Shown: one piece after another, positions 32,437-45,640 of the stretch | Layout of the letters: every line of letters starts with the position of its first letter | Numbering within the stretch: the first letter of the stretch is position 1 | Assembly (NCBI GenBank): GCA_028023455.1 | Contig: JAQFVV010012446.1 | Coordinates: 6,139,501-6,203,500, forward strand | Length of the DNA: 64,000 nucleotides | Direction: 5' to 3' | DNA from: Epiperipatus broadwayi | Lineage: Eukaryota > Onychophora > Udeonychophora > Euonychophora > Peripatidae | The notes under the pieces: generated by a model | Databases searched by the model: none | Seen by the model: only the letters and a program-made list of their open reading frames with translations | What the model was told of the DNA's origin: nothing | Program-made: the position numbers and the translations under genes

Positions 32437-33190
32437 ATTTTATTTTATTTACTAGTGCAGAGATTATATGTAATTTAAAGAGTAAGGATTTTTCATTCTA
32501 ACACATGCACTGTGCTGTTTTTTTTTTTAAAAATAATATCTCAACATTGTCAAGTATTGAGAAACCTCTCAAGCTAAGACGCAAGATAGAGACTTTTGAA
32601 AAGTAAAGAGTGGTCATCTTACCAGCCATCTTATCTTTAAACCTACTTTCTAATTGTATAGGCCAATCTAAAGCATCTCAGTTTAAGAGCATGAAGATGT
32701 CTTACTATTCACTTCCATTGTTTTCTTCCAGCGTATTAACTGTCACAAAATCTTTAGATTTACTACATGTTAATACTCGGAAATATTAGAAATTATGTAA
32801 TATTTTATTTTATTTACTAGTGCAGAGATAATATGTAATTTAAACAATAAATAAAATCAAATAATACATAATTTCTAATATTTCTGAATATTAATATGTA
32901 GTAAATCTAAATATTTCACTAGAGTTAATACGCTGAAAGAAAATAATGAAAGTAAAAAAACACAGAAACATCTTTATACTTTTAAACTGAGATGCTTTTG
33001 ATTTGCCTATTTAATTAGAAAGTGGGCTTAAAGATAAGGCAGTCACTCATCTTTTCAAAAGTCTCTATCTTGGGTCTTAGTTTGAGATCTTCCTCAATAC
33101 TTAACAAGACATCATTGAGATGTTATTAAAAAACAATACAGAGCATGTGTTAGGATGAAAAATCCTTATTGTTTAAATTACAAACTTAAA
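32437..33190. repeat. Large palindrome with arms of about 350 bp
   Basis: Arms about 32445-32800 and 32850-33185 are diverged inverted copies (blocks GTAAATCTA, AACTGAGATGCTTT, CTTTTCAAAAGTCTCTATCTT, AGGATGAAAAATCC). The motif TTATTTACTAGTGCAGAGAT appears at the left edge (near 32445) and again near the centre (near 32812), in direct orientation. No open frame. The identity of the element is unknown. Confidence 0.72.
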
Positions 33191-33194
33191 GCTA

Positions 33195-33900
33195 ATAGTG
33201 ATTGAAAAGCATTAAAATTATTAGAAATATCATAATTTCTTGATAAAGCAACTTATCTATTATATTGTTATAAGAAAAAAGGTTATTGGAAAAAAATGAA
33301 TATCACTCAAAATGCATTTAATAAGGACTAATGTCATTTTGCTATTTACTTTATTTTAAAAATACAAATACAGGAGTTGTTTTCTTATTCTTATTCCTTC
33401 AGTCAATGCATGAATGAACACACACTCAGTAAAATAAAATTAATATCTCTAAAGTTATTATTAATAAGTATATATTTTTTTAATTTTGTTTATAATAAGC
33501 TTCTGTTTTACATAAGTGTGCATGTTGAAAAGTTAATGTACACTTGCAGTTCATTAAACAATCCATATTCTATTCTAATGCCTGTTTATCTACAAAATAT
33601 GAGCTATTGTACACTACATATGTTTGACTGATGGGGGTGAATGATCAAAACAAAATATAGTATAGTTCATGGCTCTACTATACTTGCAAAAGAAAATTCC
33701 CATTAACAATATATGTTACATTCCAGAATATTGTAAGCAAACTTGTATTCTAAAGTCAAAAACAAACAGGAGAATATTTATATATAGAATATCTATTCAT
33801 GTAAGCTCCATTAATTGGAAAATTTACACACAAAATTATTTTATTAAAATCCGGAATAAAATATAAATTCTTTATTTTATATTTTTAAAAAGATTTCTTA
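33195..33900. other. AT-rich intergenic DNA, nothing recognised
   Basis: Short open frames at 33377-33631 and 33669-33866 have chance-like composition. Confidence 0.4.
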
Positions 33901-33904
33901 CATA

Positions 33905-34860
33905 TTTATATTGTAACGCTCGCAAAATATATGTTGTAAAAAATACACATACATATACTTTAATAATTAAAAAAATAAAATAAAAAGAAAATAGCTAAGA
34001 AATAGCTTTTAAGAATAAATTAAAAATATTGTGTCTGATTATTTTAAATAGATTTGTTTTATTAATAGTAAGAGGGGGGGTAAGAGAATCCTGTTTAGAT
34101 AAAGATTCAGAATCTGCTCTCTTCTTTTTATAATTCAAAAGAAAATAAATATTAAAATTAAAAAAAAAAAAGAAAATAAATGTTATAAGTTATAAGGTTT
34201 TAAAATAAAACTAAACAATAACATTAAAATAAAGGTAATCTTTGTAAACTATCTTATTGGCAGGAAGGCACTTAAATTTTGGAAAGATCCCTGGCCAATC
34301 AGGTAGTTGATGAATCTAAGAGAAAGATAAGATAAATCATTTGAATGTAATTAAAATGCTAAAAGAAAATCAAAAATCTGATTAAGGTTAACAAGACAAG
34401 AATTGGATATAAAAGTGGCAGCTTGATAGCTGGGGAGATCTTTTCTTTTGTTATTCACTTTTCATCAGCAAACCCAAGCAGAGAAATCAAAAAAATAGTT
34501 TTTCTATTGCATATAAAAATTTTAAAATTATGAGCCAAAAAGCAGCAACATGTGTGGCTAAAGGGACCCAGGATGGTCAATCTGGGCTTCATGCCCTGGT
34601 CCCTGGAATCATCTATCATCCTCGCCTTCTATCAATGCCTCACCCATAGTATAAAGACTTTACCACATACACTCCTATTGTTACTGGAAATCCAAGGAAG
34701 AAAATCATTGCTGAAGACCGAATGGCCAGCTATGAATAACTAGAAGCTGCAGAAATGGAAAGGACCATGAACCTTGGAAAAAAACTGTGGTAACTGTCAA
34801 AAGATGACATCATCTCCCCATTAAGAAAACCTAAGTAAATATGAACACTCAATGTTATTA
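33905..34860 (+). repeat. Possible LTR-like repeat with TATA box
   Basis: It begins TGTAACGC next to a TA-rich flank (33915). It then has A-rich sequence, a G tract (34074-34081), a CCAAT motif near 34294, TATAAAAG (34408-34415) and a transcribed-looking less AT-rich part that includes an open frame at 34552-34743 without a known motif. The segments at 39.2-39.5 kb and 52.5-53.2 kb share the order of A-rich part, TATAAAAG and mixed sequence. No internal domain was found. The assignment is tentative. Confidence 0.35.
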
Positions 34861-34909
34861 CTGAAAATCTAGAAATTATTAAGATAAAGGACCGTTAATG
34901 GTATAAAAT

Positions 34910-35330
34910 GATAATTTGGTCTATTTTCACTCTCCTTTACCTGTGTCACCTTTGATTACATGATTCTTACAATGTACTTATTATTAATGTGCTGGGTTCC
35001 CTATTCAAGATGTTGGAACTAGCCTGGGTAAGTCTCAAGTGCTGCATTTGCTGCATTCATTTGTCTTTTATCTGGGCATATCAACTATATAAAGTTTATA
35101 TGGCTGGATGGCACCTGATATTTGTCTCAATACAAATAAATTGACTTGGATGGTTGATCTTATCCCAGCAGTATGAAGGGATGCTGAGATCAGAAAAAAT
35201 GGTCAGGGCTATGCCTTTGTGTAACCTCGATCTGGTCATAGGTATCATTGACAGTTAATCTATCAATGATATTCTACTCCTTTGCTTCAATGTGCAATCA
35301 CCAGGGCAAAGATGTTATGAACTTTCAAAT
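34910..35330 (+). repeat. Dispersed repeat, family D
   Basis: Shares ordered motifs with 63.50-63.86 kb: TAGCCTG, TCTGGGCAT, TGGCACCTG, CAAATAAA, ACTTGGATGG/ACTCGGATGG, then TCTGGTCATAGGTA/TCTGGTTATAGGTA and a TATTCTACTCCTTTGCTT block. About 60-70% similar by eye. Family unknown. Confidence 0.5.
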
Positions 35331-35339
35331 GAATGTAAT

Positions 35340-35900
35340 AATGGTTTAAAGAATTAAAACTTGAATAATTAAATAAATAAGTAAATAATAATGAAGAATA
35401 ATGTTTGTCATCTGATAGTGAAAGAATACATATAAATAAATATGAATAGAAATAATAATGTTTTTTGTTTTAAACTTTACACAACGTAGAAAATGTCAAA
35501 ATGTTAACCGTATAATACAATGATAAAGGTACCAAGTCAATTTAACACATGTAGACATCTAATAACAATAATAAAGTAATCAGTTAATGAATAAATGTTA
35601 ATTAATAATAATTATTGCAAACCAGATCCCTGTGATCATTATATATTTTCATTATCAGCGCATCCTTTACCTCAACTCATCATATCATAAAACCTCTTTA
35701 GCACAGAAAATGAGATCATCATACATGCATACTATGAATATTCTTTACTCTTCTCATGCATTGGATGTACCAAACACCTGAATATTACATCCATATTGAC
35801 AGCTCAGATGTCATTTGTTTCTATTTTTCAACCATTGTAAAGCCAATATTTACTAAATTATCTTATATTTGGTTAACATTATAACTATTAAAGTATTGTT
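35340..35900. other. AT-rich intergenic DNA, nothing recognised
   Basis: No coding or repeat signature. Confidence 0.4.
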
Positions 35901-35904
35901 TCAA

Positions 35905-36350
35905 TAGTAGAAATTCTTCATAGAATAGAGCTACATAGTGTAAGCCATAGTAATTAATGGATGCTAGAAGGTTTGTGCATCAAAATCTCTATCTAGTACC
36001 TACTCATCCAACATCTCCAGACTAGTTTTTAGCTTACGGATTTCATCAAGGATATGGATACACAAACATTCTAGCATCCATTGATTTCTATGGCTTAAAC
36101 TATTGTATGGAGAGAATTGCTAATGATTAGACAAATTGTGTAAGCATAAGAAATGGTGGTCATGTGATATTATACATTAGCACCATTCAGTGCAAGCCAG
36201 AGTAATTAATGGATGCAGGAAGTTTGTTTTGCACTGAGTGGTGCTACTGTTTGGAGAATTGCCTCTGTAAAAAACTGCTTGTGTAACCATAAAGAATGGT
36301 GATCATGTAATTATTGATGTGATATTTTAGTGGTTTAATATTGTTTCAAT
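35905..36350. repeat. Two adjoining group B palindromes, decayed
   Basis: A minus copy (35910-36055, with a degraded ribozyme near 36000-36060) meets a plus 3' half (36056-36170). It is followed by a second short head-to-head pair (36180-36260) and a plus tail to about 36350. Both pairs have 3' ends outward. Confidence 0.65.
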
Positions 36351-36423
36351 TAATAGCTTATCTTTATTAGTTATTTTTATAAAGCAAGAGTTTAGTTAGT
36401 TTATAAAAATTGGTGAATGAATT

Positions 36424-36500
36424 AATCAGGGGTGAGAAACTTTTTTTGTCAGCGGGCCAAATGAAATTTTCTTATCATGATGTGGGCCTAAATATATTAA
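36424..36500 (+). mobile_element. Possible single end of a hAT-like element
   Basis: CAGGGGTGAGAAACTTTTTT (36428-36447) followed by GCGGGCCAAATG resembles the terminal repeat of hAT transposons. No matching right end was found, so this may be a truncated copy. Confidence 0.35.
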
Positions 36501-36719
36501 ACGATTTAACAAAAATTTCTGAATCTAAAAATGTTAAACTACTTGAATTATCAAATTATTAACATATTTAAAAAATTGTAAATACAAAATTTAATGACTT
36601 CAATAGAAGTCGATTACAGATAAAATCTAAAATTTGTAACAAACATTTTTATCGTCATGATAACAAATTGAATACAGAAAATTTATTGTTATAAAAACTT
36701 TAATGTGAGGAATTGAATT

Positions 36720-37345
36720 TTGATAAGTGCTAAGCCAAGCCTAGCACTTATCATTAGATAAGTGATAGGCTTGGCCTGGTATTTTAAATCTAATGCTTGA
36801 ATATCCTAGCACCTCATTGAGGAATCAAGAAACAGAAACTGATCTGGGATTTAGGATAATCAGAAAAGCTTGTTAAGATCTATTGGCAAGCTCATTAAAT
36901 AACATTTATAATACAAGCTTGTTAAATTAGGTCATATGATATATGATTTGATTTCTTTGCAATTATATTTTTTGCTATTAAGGCTTTGGCAATTTTATAT
37001 TGCTAAAGCGATTAATATACGGTATATCTGAACTTAGTTCAGTCCTGTATGGCTATTTAACTTCGATAGTTGGATTTGAAGACATATGGATGTCTGAAAT
37101 TTTCAGATTTTCTACTTAATAGTTAATCATTAGATAAGTGCTGGACTTGAGGCAGGATATTTTAAATTTAATGTTTGAATATCTTAGCATCTCACTGAAG
37201 AAACCAAAAGCAGAAACTGATCTGGGGTTGGGGATATTTCTGAAAAACTTGTTAAGAGCTGTTGGCAAGCTTATTAGATAACATTTGTAATACAAGCCTG
37301 TAAAATTAGGTCATGTGATATATGATGTGATTTCTTTGCATATAT
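36720..37345 (+). repeat. Two direct copies of a diverged group B relative
   Basis: Copies at about 36752-36990 and 37130-37345 share GATAAGTG, TTTAAAT, AACAGAAACTGATCTGGG or GCAGAAACTGATCTGGGG, and GGTCATGTGATATATGAT blocks. In the second copy CTGAAGA (37195-37201), GAAA, then CTGA and a UC, with ATCTCA/TGGGGT able to pair, give a hammerhead-like layout, but stem II is poor. A perfect 11-base inverted pair (36722-36732 with 36742-36752) marks a head-to-head tip at the left. Confidence 0.5.
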
Positions 37346-37349
37346 ATAT

Positions 37350-38918
37350 TGTAACGGGAATTACTCTCCTTAAACTTTTATAACTTTTTAAACTTTCTTA
37401 AATTTCTATTATTTTATTCTTTTTTACATAACTCATCATATTAATTTACAATTGATTTTTAAGGGACCTGTTACACAAGCAGAGAAGTAAATATGAAAAT
37501 AATTACATATCAATCATACCCCCAGTCAGACTGTGATTTAATAAAATATTAAACTGCCAGTTACCTTTCCAGACCAAAGTAGCTCCCCAGCTGCATGAAA
37601 TGTGAAACATCTCATGGGGATATTTATAACGTGTTTAAAACCCAGAGCATCATCCAATACTTACATTTGGAACCCATGAAATGTCATTAACATGTTTCAA
37701 GCACTTGACTGGCTATACATTTACTAATGTGAATGGAGGGAAGAGAGAGAGATGGAAAAATGACATTAATTATTAAAACAAATTTATTAAAAGATAATCA
37801 TTAAAGGTAATATAATAAGAAATAATAAAATACAAACACATTACATAGTATACACTTAACAAATTTTGCATGCTTATTTATGAATTCTATTTCAGATGAA
37901 ATATAAAAGTTTTAATACTAACATAAAATGATATTTACCTAGGATTTATAACACATCTTTTTAAACTTCTTTGTGGTTTCAACATTATTTTTAATTTTCA
38001 TAGACTATTCAAATAGTCTTTGGTTTCCATGGTGGGTATGCCCAGTTCTTGGATTTGTATATGGGTATGTACAGTTCTTGTTTATTCTTTGTATGTGAGT
38101 GGTTACCCATTTGTCTTCGGATTCAGTTAGTTTCTTGGTCCAGGTATTGGTAACATGAAGGAAGATTCTTGGTGTCTTGTTCTATGGCATATCTGTTTCA
38201 CTTAATTCAGTAGGCCAGGTTTGAACTTTGGAAGAAGGTGAGTTAGAGTAATTTATTACCCCATTTTGCTAATGGGACATGGGAGAAGAGCGGAGGAAAT
38301 GACCAAACACCAGCATTCAGTTCTAGCCAATCATTCTCTTTACCAATTCTTTAATTGAATTGAACTCAAACTCAACTAAAACTTAACTCTCTAGAAACTT
38401 AACTTCTTAACTGAACACAATAGAGAATGTATGCCTTTTATATTATTCTGATCAACCTTTGCTTGAGTTTCAACCGCATTATCAATACATTTTATCTCTA
38501 AAAAAAATTAATTATAATTTACATTTCTTTATTTTCTGTTTTTTAAATTTTAATCACAGAGATTAGAATTAGAGATATATTGTTCAACTAATCAGCTTGG
38601 AATTTTAATCCTCAGAGTTTTGTACAAACTATTTTAATTAATCATAAGAAACCTTTTATTATTTTTTTTAATTAAAAACACTTTTTTCTTAAAGAGTATT
38701 TTTGATAGATCATAAAATATATAAAAGAAAGACAAGTTATAATTATTACTAATTCCTAACTTATCTCTTAAATTTTTCCTCTATTATTTTTTTTTAAACT
38801 ATTGAATTATGATTATTCTAAATTTATATTTTTTTATAAAAAAAAACTACAAGTAAGTTATGTAACTCGTATATACACACACACACCTGCACAACATGTG
38901 TATATACATACTGTTACA
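37350..38918. mobile_element. LTR-like unit with TGTAAC...TGTTACA ends
   Basis: A 1,569-bp unit starting TGTAACGGG and ending TGTTACA, with TA repeats directly outside both ends (a possible ATATAT duplication). TG...CA ends fit an LTR. The interior has no open frame; TTTATTA-type motifs near 37783 could be a polyadenylation signal on the minus strand. The TIR-like similarity of its ends could instead mean a non-autonomous DNA element. Confidence 0.4.
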
Positions 38919-38929
38919 ATATATATGCC

Positions 38930-41900
38930 ATTACATTATTTTAAAATTAAAATAAAAACAAGATTGTAAATAAAAATTGATTTTATTAAAATCTAAAAGC
39001 CAAAATTAAAAGTTGTGTTTAACGTATATAGATCGCACAGATGGAAAACTTTAAAACTATTTTAAGAAAAAAAGTATTTGAAAATTTTTTTTTTTGTAAA
39101 AAAAAAGAGTAAAGATTGATATTTTTGAAAATAGAAATAAATGTTGATTTCTATCATGTTTAATCTTAGTAAATGGAAATGAATGTTGTATTAATTAAAT
39201 GATTGTTTTACAGCAAAACTAGCCCTTGGGGTGCTTAAATAATTAAAAAGGTCAGATAAGAAAATGAAAAAATTAGATTGACCAATGCAAGCACAGAATG
39301 TAAATGGAACATTAGAATGAGTCACATCATGCTAGATCGATCCCTTGGATTTCTGATAAGAGGGCCATAAAATTATAAAAGGCAAAATAATTGTTGTTGC
39401 AGCATTCTGACTATTAAGCTATATATGAATGGTAATTGTATTGTAGACTTTACGATGCAGGAGTCTTGCAATAGATTTAATTTCCTTTGCATGCAGCAGC
39501 CTAGGCCTCCCGACTACAGTCCCTGACCAAATCAGTAGCTTGTAGCGGTTATGTCTCCAAAGAACTATTAGCAAACAATAAGATCAGTAAGAACTTCCAT
39601 AAAGTAAATGAAATCTGGAAGAGTCATCAAGATCAAAGGGGAAGTATAAACTTTTACCAATTGAACTTTCTTTTAAATAAATATATCTTCAATAAGTAGT
39701 CAATTTGTAAAAAAAAAAAGTAATATTAATAAATGGCCTTATCTGACCAAGAATAGAACTCTAAATCAATTATTATTATTTATTTTTATATAAGTTTGCT
39801 ATATCATTTCCATTTTTTTTTTTTTGTATTTAACTAAGTTATTTATTTTTATAAGTTAATTAAAATGTATTAAATTTAAGTTGGGTGTAGATTCAGACTC
39901 ATTAACATTTAGTTTTTTATTTTTATTTTCATATGTGTAAAATATAGATATATCGGCAAATATGACACCTCATGGTGAGTATCCAAACATATTTATTCGT
40001 ATATCTTTAAGTTATTGTTGTCAATGCGGCACCTTATGATGAGTGCCATTGGATTTACTTTACTGTAAATTTCCCTCTGCAATTCCATCAACAACTTTAT
40101 ATTTTAATCGCTTATGTTTATTTTGAAGGGGTTTAATTTCAGGCTATTTGTTTCATAGTTAGGTCAATGCTGGTGGAGGGATATATGGGTGTTTATATCA
40201 ATGTAATGTGACACGTGTTTGGCATACAGGGCAAAGCCCAATTGAATGCATGACTCAAAGATGTAGTCATTGTGTTGCAATGGTCGCAGACATATTTCCT
40301 GTGACTTTGACCTCTTTTAGCTCTATGGATAGGGACTATAACTCAGCAGATATACCGCTCTCCTCCATATGTAGCATTTATCTTATTATATGCATGATTT
40401 TTTTGCCAGACAGTCGCACATTCCTATACTGGATGAAGATCATGTCATTCAGATATCATGCTGCAGAGGCATATTCCTAACAGCATGGTTTTATGCTAGC
40501 ATCATCATATTGCATTGGTTGCATCTGTATACCAGGAAGCAGGCATTGGGTTGGCTACAAACTTTTAGTCTGAGTTGAACGTTTGTTTTTTGAAAAGTTT
40601 TGAAATGACTAATCTATGTAGCTTATCTGTACTCAACATCGTAAAACAAACTTTTGTAAAGTGTCCATCTGTGCAGGCTTACTCCAAATAATTTAAAATT
40701 AATATTAAAATCTGAACAAGATAAATTTTATTCCTCAATTTCAAATATTTATGTGCGTTAATAAATGTTTTTTGGGTGTTATTACTAGCAGTGGTTTATT
40801 TTATTTTTTTAATATTAAAAATATATTTTTAATAAGTAGATTTTAAATCTCTGCTTCTCTTTGAGCTAGTGGCATGAGCTAACAGTCAATATAAAATAAA
40901 GTTGGATCTTAATAGTAAGTATCTTCCTACTATATAAATTTTCCAGGTTCGAATGGCCTGTTTATGCCCTTGCATGGCAGATATGGTAAGACTCCCAACA
41001 CCAGATACACTCCAACTGTTATAATATATATAAATATTGTAATAGAAACTCTGGTTAATAGAAGCAGAAGTAGCAAAATTTACAAGCAAAATAATATGAG
41101 ACTAGAAGTTAATTAATTAAAGTTCATTCTTTATACAAATATTCATTTTCTTCAGCTACCATACACTCCAAACATTACACATCAAAGAACATGTTCTCGG
41201 AGCAAGGGGGTTATTCTACTGGTAGGGTGTGTGGCATAAATTTGTACATTTTATCAGCAAATGTTATAAGATATAGCAGTATGCTAATTCAGTATAATTA
41301 ATTAGTGTGTTTTATGAAATTGCAAACTATTACTTACTTTAGTGAATGATAAAATAACAATTGATAAATTTGTAAATAAGGAAAAAATTTATTAATGATA
41401 AAATAAAATAATAAGTCAACAATAAATCACTAGAATCTTCTTTGGGAGATTTTCTTTCTTGAGTACTTTTCAGGTCAGAAATTATAATAAAAGTTCAAAT
41501 GCATTTATCTCTTTATAACTTTACAAGCTAACTTCTCACATAAAAAAAAATATCATTTATATCTAGATAGCTTTTCTGGAAATAATTTCATTTACTTTAT
41601 TATTAGGAATTATGACATAGTTTGTGTTATAAATAATTCAAGTTCAAATATTATATTCTTATAGTTCCTTCATGAATATAAAAAAAATAATGTCATTTTT
41701 GAGAAGTTCCAAAATAGTTTTCATGCTTTAATTTTTTTAAAAGTTCAATATTCTTTTCTTATATTTATCTTGAATTTTTACAAAGAAAAAACAATTGCTT
41801 CGCATCTTGATTTTAAACTTATACTTATTATAGATTTTGATGTGCCTTTCAACACTCAAAGAGGCATCATAATTGTTCAACTGGGACAAAGTATGGTCCA

Positions 41901-42640
41901 ATCTAGAATTCTACTGAAGCATTGATCCAGCAATCATGTATGTATTCACTTTTCATTTAGCTATGGTCATTGCTTGTATTCATGTAACCATCATTGTATA
42001 AGGTTGTATCAATTGTTTAAATAAATCGTTATTTTTTTTTTAAAAAAAACAACAATATCAAATTATTAAAAATTCTAGCTTTAGAATATCTTACTCCTAT
42101 GTTGATGTTTTTTTTTCTTTTAAATATTTTTTTCCTTTCAGTATTGTTAGTAAAACATTGAAGGCAATTACGCACTGTGATAGTATTCTAGTTTATTATC
42201 TGGCAATACCTATAGCAGTTTTTTTAACTAGTGATAAGGATAATAGATTGGGAAATTGCACTAGGGTCAGAACCAATGAGTTATTTGCATTAAATTAATC
42301 CTTCATCTTCCATACAAGCCAGAGTACAAAGAATATTTCCATCACTTTAATTTAATTGAAATATAATTATCTATATTTTACCTTTTATTTGACAGATAAT
42401 TTATTTTGCCTTTTTTTCCTACTTCAAAAAAAAAGTGGGAGAGAAAAAAAATCTATCTCATTTTAATATTTTTCAACTTCATTTACATATCAAAGCTTTT
42501 GTTCTATTTATAAAACTTTTTGGGGTCATCACTATGAATTTGAAGTGTCTTATTTTTAACAAAGGGAAAATGAACTAAATCAATATATCATGTTATTTTG
42601 TAAATGTGTAATGATGTAATTTTGGTATTGCCAATATACC
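38930..42640. other. AT-rich DNA, no gene recognised
   Basis: Contains TATAAAAG at 39374-39381 within a segment resembling 34.3-34.5 kb, and a less AT-rich part at 40190-40580 with a 90-codon frame (40208-40480) that has no known motif. Motifs like AAATTTATTAATGATAA near 41390 recur at 28.66, 37.78 and 54.38 kb, perhaps from the same LTR-type family. Confidence 0.35.
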
Positions 42641-42689
42641 TATTACAGTATATATTATACCGGACAAAAGCTTTAGACTCGCATATACT

Positions 42690-42785
42690 GACCGCTGGGG
42701 CGCCACTAGTCCGAAATTTGGAACTAGACATTTAATTTTAAGGGGCTACAAGATATGGGAATCGAATGCACCGGACTAGCTCAAT
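42690..42785 (+). repeat. tRNA-related SINE-like fragment (GGGCGCCACTAG family)
   Basis: GGGCGCCACTAG at about 42698-42709, then AACTAGACAT, GGGGCTAC and GGGAATCGAATGC (about 42757-42769), a degenerate B box. Same block order as at 5.05 kb. Confidence 0.5.
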
Positions 42786-42799
42786 CAAGCAAATGAGAT

Positions 42800-45630
42800 C
42801 TATGTTTTGTTCAGTGAGTTGGAAAGGTAGCAACAGAAAACAAAATCAACTAAGTAGATGAATAAATACATAATTTGATTAAAAGTATGATTAAATAAAC
42901 ATAAATCTAAATAATAATCTTTAAAGCACACTTAAAATATGTACTGCACGAATATACGTCAAAATTAAATATTTTATATGGCTTTGAGAGCGATTTTCTG
43001 TGCGTGAAAGAGTGCAAAATACTGACAGTAGAAGTATTAGTAAGTATTCCATGATTTCACATAAGAAAAGGGAGGTTAGCTTCCTGCTTATAACCCATAG
43101 TTAGAAAAAGGCTGAATCTCCGTATTTGAGATTTATGTAAGCTTATGTCGAAACCGAAGAAATGCGAAAGTAGCTTCCAAAACATTAATAATAATAAAAA
43201 GAGTGTTGAAAGTTATTACTTTCAATTGATTGACCTCCCTCTGAGTGAGACAGGCTAGGAGCTCACGATCTACCTATTGAGAGGGTTAAAACAATCGAAC
43301 GTGCTCCTAATAAACGAATTGCAGCTTGAAGAAATAAAACTAAGAACTATTATAATAAAGTTTCACGACATAAGGAGAACTAATAATAAAATGGATCATG
43401 AGCCAGAAGTCAATTAAAATAGTCTGTAATATCCAGACTGCTTTCTATAAAAAAAGAATGTGAGATTATAAATAAACTACTATCTTACTTACTAAGACTT
43501 AAATAGGATGGACAGTAATAGGTTTGAAATTAGCACTCGTTAAAAAAAAAAGAAAAAAAAATCAAGCACAAAGAAATCGAATTACATAAGATATAACTTA
43601 AAAAAACATTTATATTTAAAAAGGGAACAAATCTAAGATAACATTATTTAAATTGCAAAAATGTAAGGTACCTTAATAATTTATTTCAATGCTAGTGCAC
43701 TAGACTTCTTAGGTTAGTCCGTTGCTCTGGATTCACTGACGGTAGGCTTGGGCAAGTTGGTTAGTGGTTTCTTTGGAGCCGGTTCTTATGGCATTGTAGG
43801 CAGCTAATGGAGACACAGGATGTCTGAACCTGTCCTGGCGAGAAGCTTAGCACATCATGGTAAAGAAAATATTCTTGCTGTAGGTTTAATGTTCATTCTA
43901 GGTAGAAATAATTACTGGATCAGCTTTTAGAATATGCAGGAATCGTTCTTTCCAAGTATTTTGGCAGGAATCATGCAATTCTCCTGTCAGAGTTGGTGTC
44001 TGTCTCTTTGCGCTGGTGCGAGTATTCTCTCTGATGCCAGTATTGAAAGCTAGTCCAAGATAATCCAATGGCCTGATTCAGCCTGTTATCTCTGAATCAT
44101 ATCTCTTAAACCAATTACCAAACTTTTTCTTTTTAATTAAAATTTAAAAATTCTCGATCTAGATAACAATAGTTATCTAATTAACGAAATAAATTGCCCT
44201 TTACAGATCTAGGAATTAACTAATGAAAAATTATTTTCTTTTTGTTTTCTTTCTTTTTAATTAGCCTTATCAATCTAAATCCCCAAATCTGAAAAGCAAT
44301 CTATTTGTACACTTTACTTTTACATAAATTTAACAAAAAAAAAAAAATCTTAGTTTTCTTTTATTTTCAAAATTAAAATTAAAAACCAAATATAACTGTG
44401 GTATTAAAATATAATTCCCACGCACATACATATATATTTGTACAAGCATTAAAAAAAACTTTTAATCAAGTTTTACAAACGAAACCTTATATAAAAATTT
44501 ATTTTATTTTCTTCACCCCTATAAAACTATAATTTTTGTAATGGTGTCTTAAACATCCATTACAATATATATATATATATATATATATATCTATAAACAT
44601 CCATTACAATATATATATAGGTGTGTGTGTAAGTCAAACAAAAGTACACAACTTTCATATGACTTATTAATAAGTGACTTTATGCTAACAGACTTTCACT
44701 TCATTGGAGAGTTGTTCATTTACATTACATTGATTCCATTCTATTTTTTATCATTTGCATAGAGAGTATTATTTATTCAATTACATAAACCTTAAATTAT
44801 ACTTATCTCATATTTATATATGTACGCATCTTGTAACTATAAAGTTGTGCCTGGTATTATTATCAATGCCCATTTCCTCAATATTACTATCAGCTTAATT
44901 TATAGAGGGCGTCACAGTAACAGTAATTATTGCTGACCAATGACCTCACAGGCAAATAACAACTTTCCTTCTGACCTGTTAATATTTAAAAACATTCAAA
45001 CCAACACTCAATGTATAAATTTGTCATGGCACATCTAAGACATCATTTTATAGCTGTAAGTAATTTTAAGCAATGAATATCCGGAAAGTTATGACAGATG
45101 TACATGTGTGCCTCTCTTTGTTGAATAAAGGAAGGCAATGTCACATGTAGTTTTGACAATAAAAACAGAATTTATTACTGTAGTGTTTTAAAAATGGCAG
45201 ACATGTTTGTGCCCTCCAGAAAAAACTAGAATGTATTCGAGAGGTTGTTTTAGATCGCATGCTGATAACTGTGGAATTTAATTAAGGCATTGACATAATG
45301 GCGATCGACTATTTTAAGAGATATTTGCTGATTGCAAATATTTCTGGATAAGAGACGATACCTTATTGGACGGTGTATTGATTGATTGTTGCAGTTATCA
45401 GAAAGTGATAAGAAGACTGGGTAACAACTATGCAGTGTAATATAGAGTATAGTAGAGAGCAGTCATTAAGTAGCAAGTAGCAGACAGTATGGAGTGCATC
45501 TACAGTAGAGCTACTATTCAATTCCAGTAGATTTTTGACGGCAGTCACAGTGCTTACTATGAAGAGTTTGTGTACAGCTAAACTGGACTAGGGCTGAGGT
45601 ATGCCCATTGTGAACCGTTTTTGTAGCAGG
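42800..45630. other. Intergenic DNA with an LTR-like right edge
   Basis: A mixed-composition part (43690-44110) lies next to very T-rich DNA (44110-44560). It ends in CATCCATTACA at 44548-44568, then (AT)n to about 44593, then the CATCCATTACA plus AT unit again to 44625. No open frame or domain. An AATAAAG near 45126 may be a polyadenylation signal. Confidence 0.35.
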
Positions 45631-45640
45631 CAGCCTGAAA

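Noticed and set aside
40208-40578. Overlapping 90- and 62-codon frames as a gene
   Set aside because: Less AT-rich than surroundings, but the two frames overlap on the same strand in different phases and show no motif; probably an old retroelement part.
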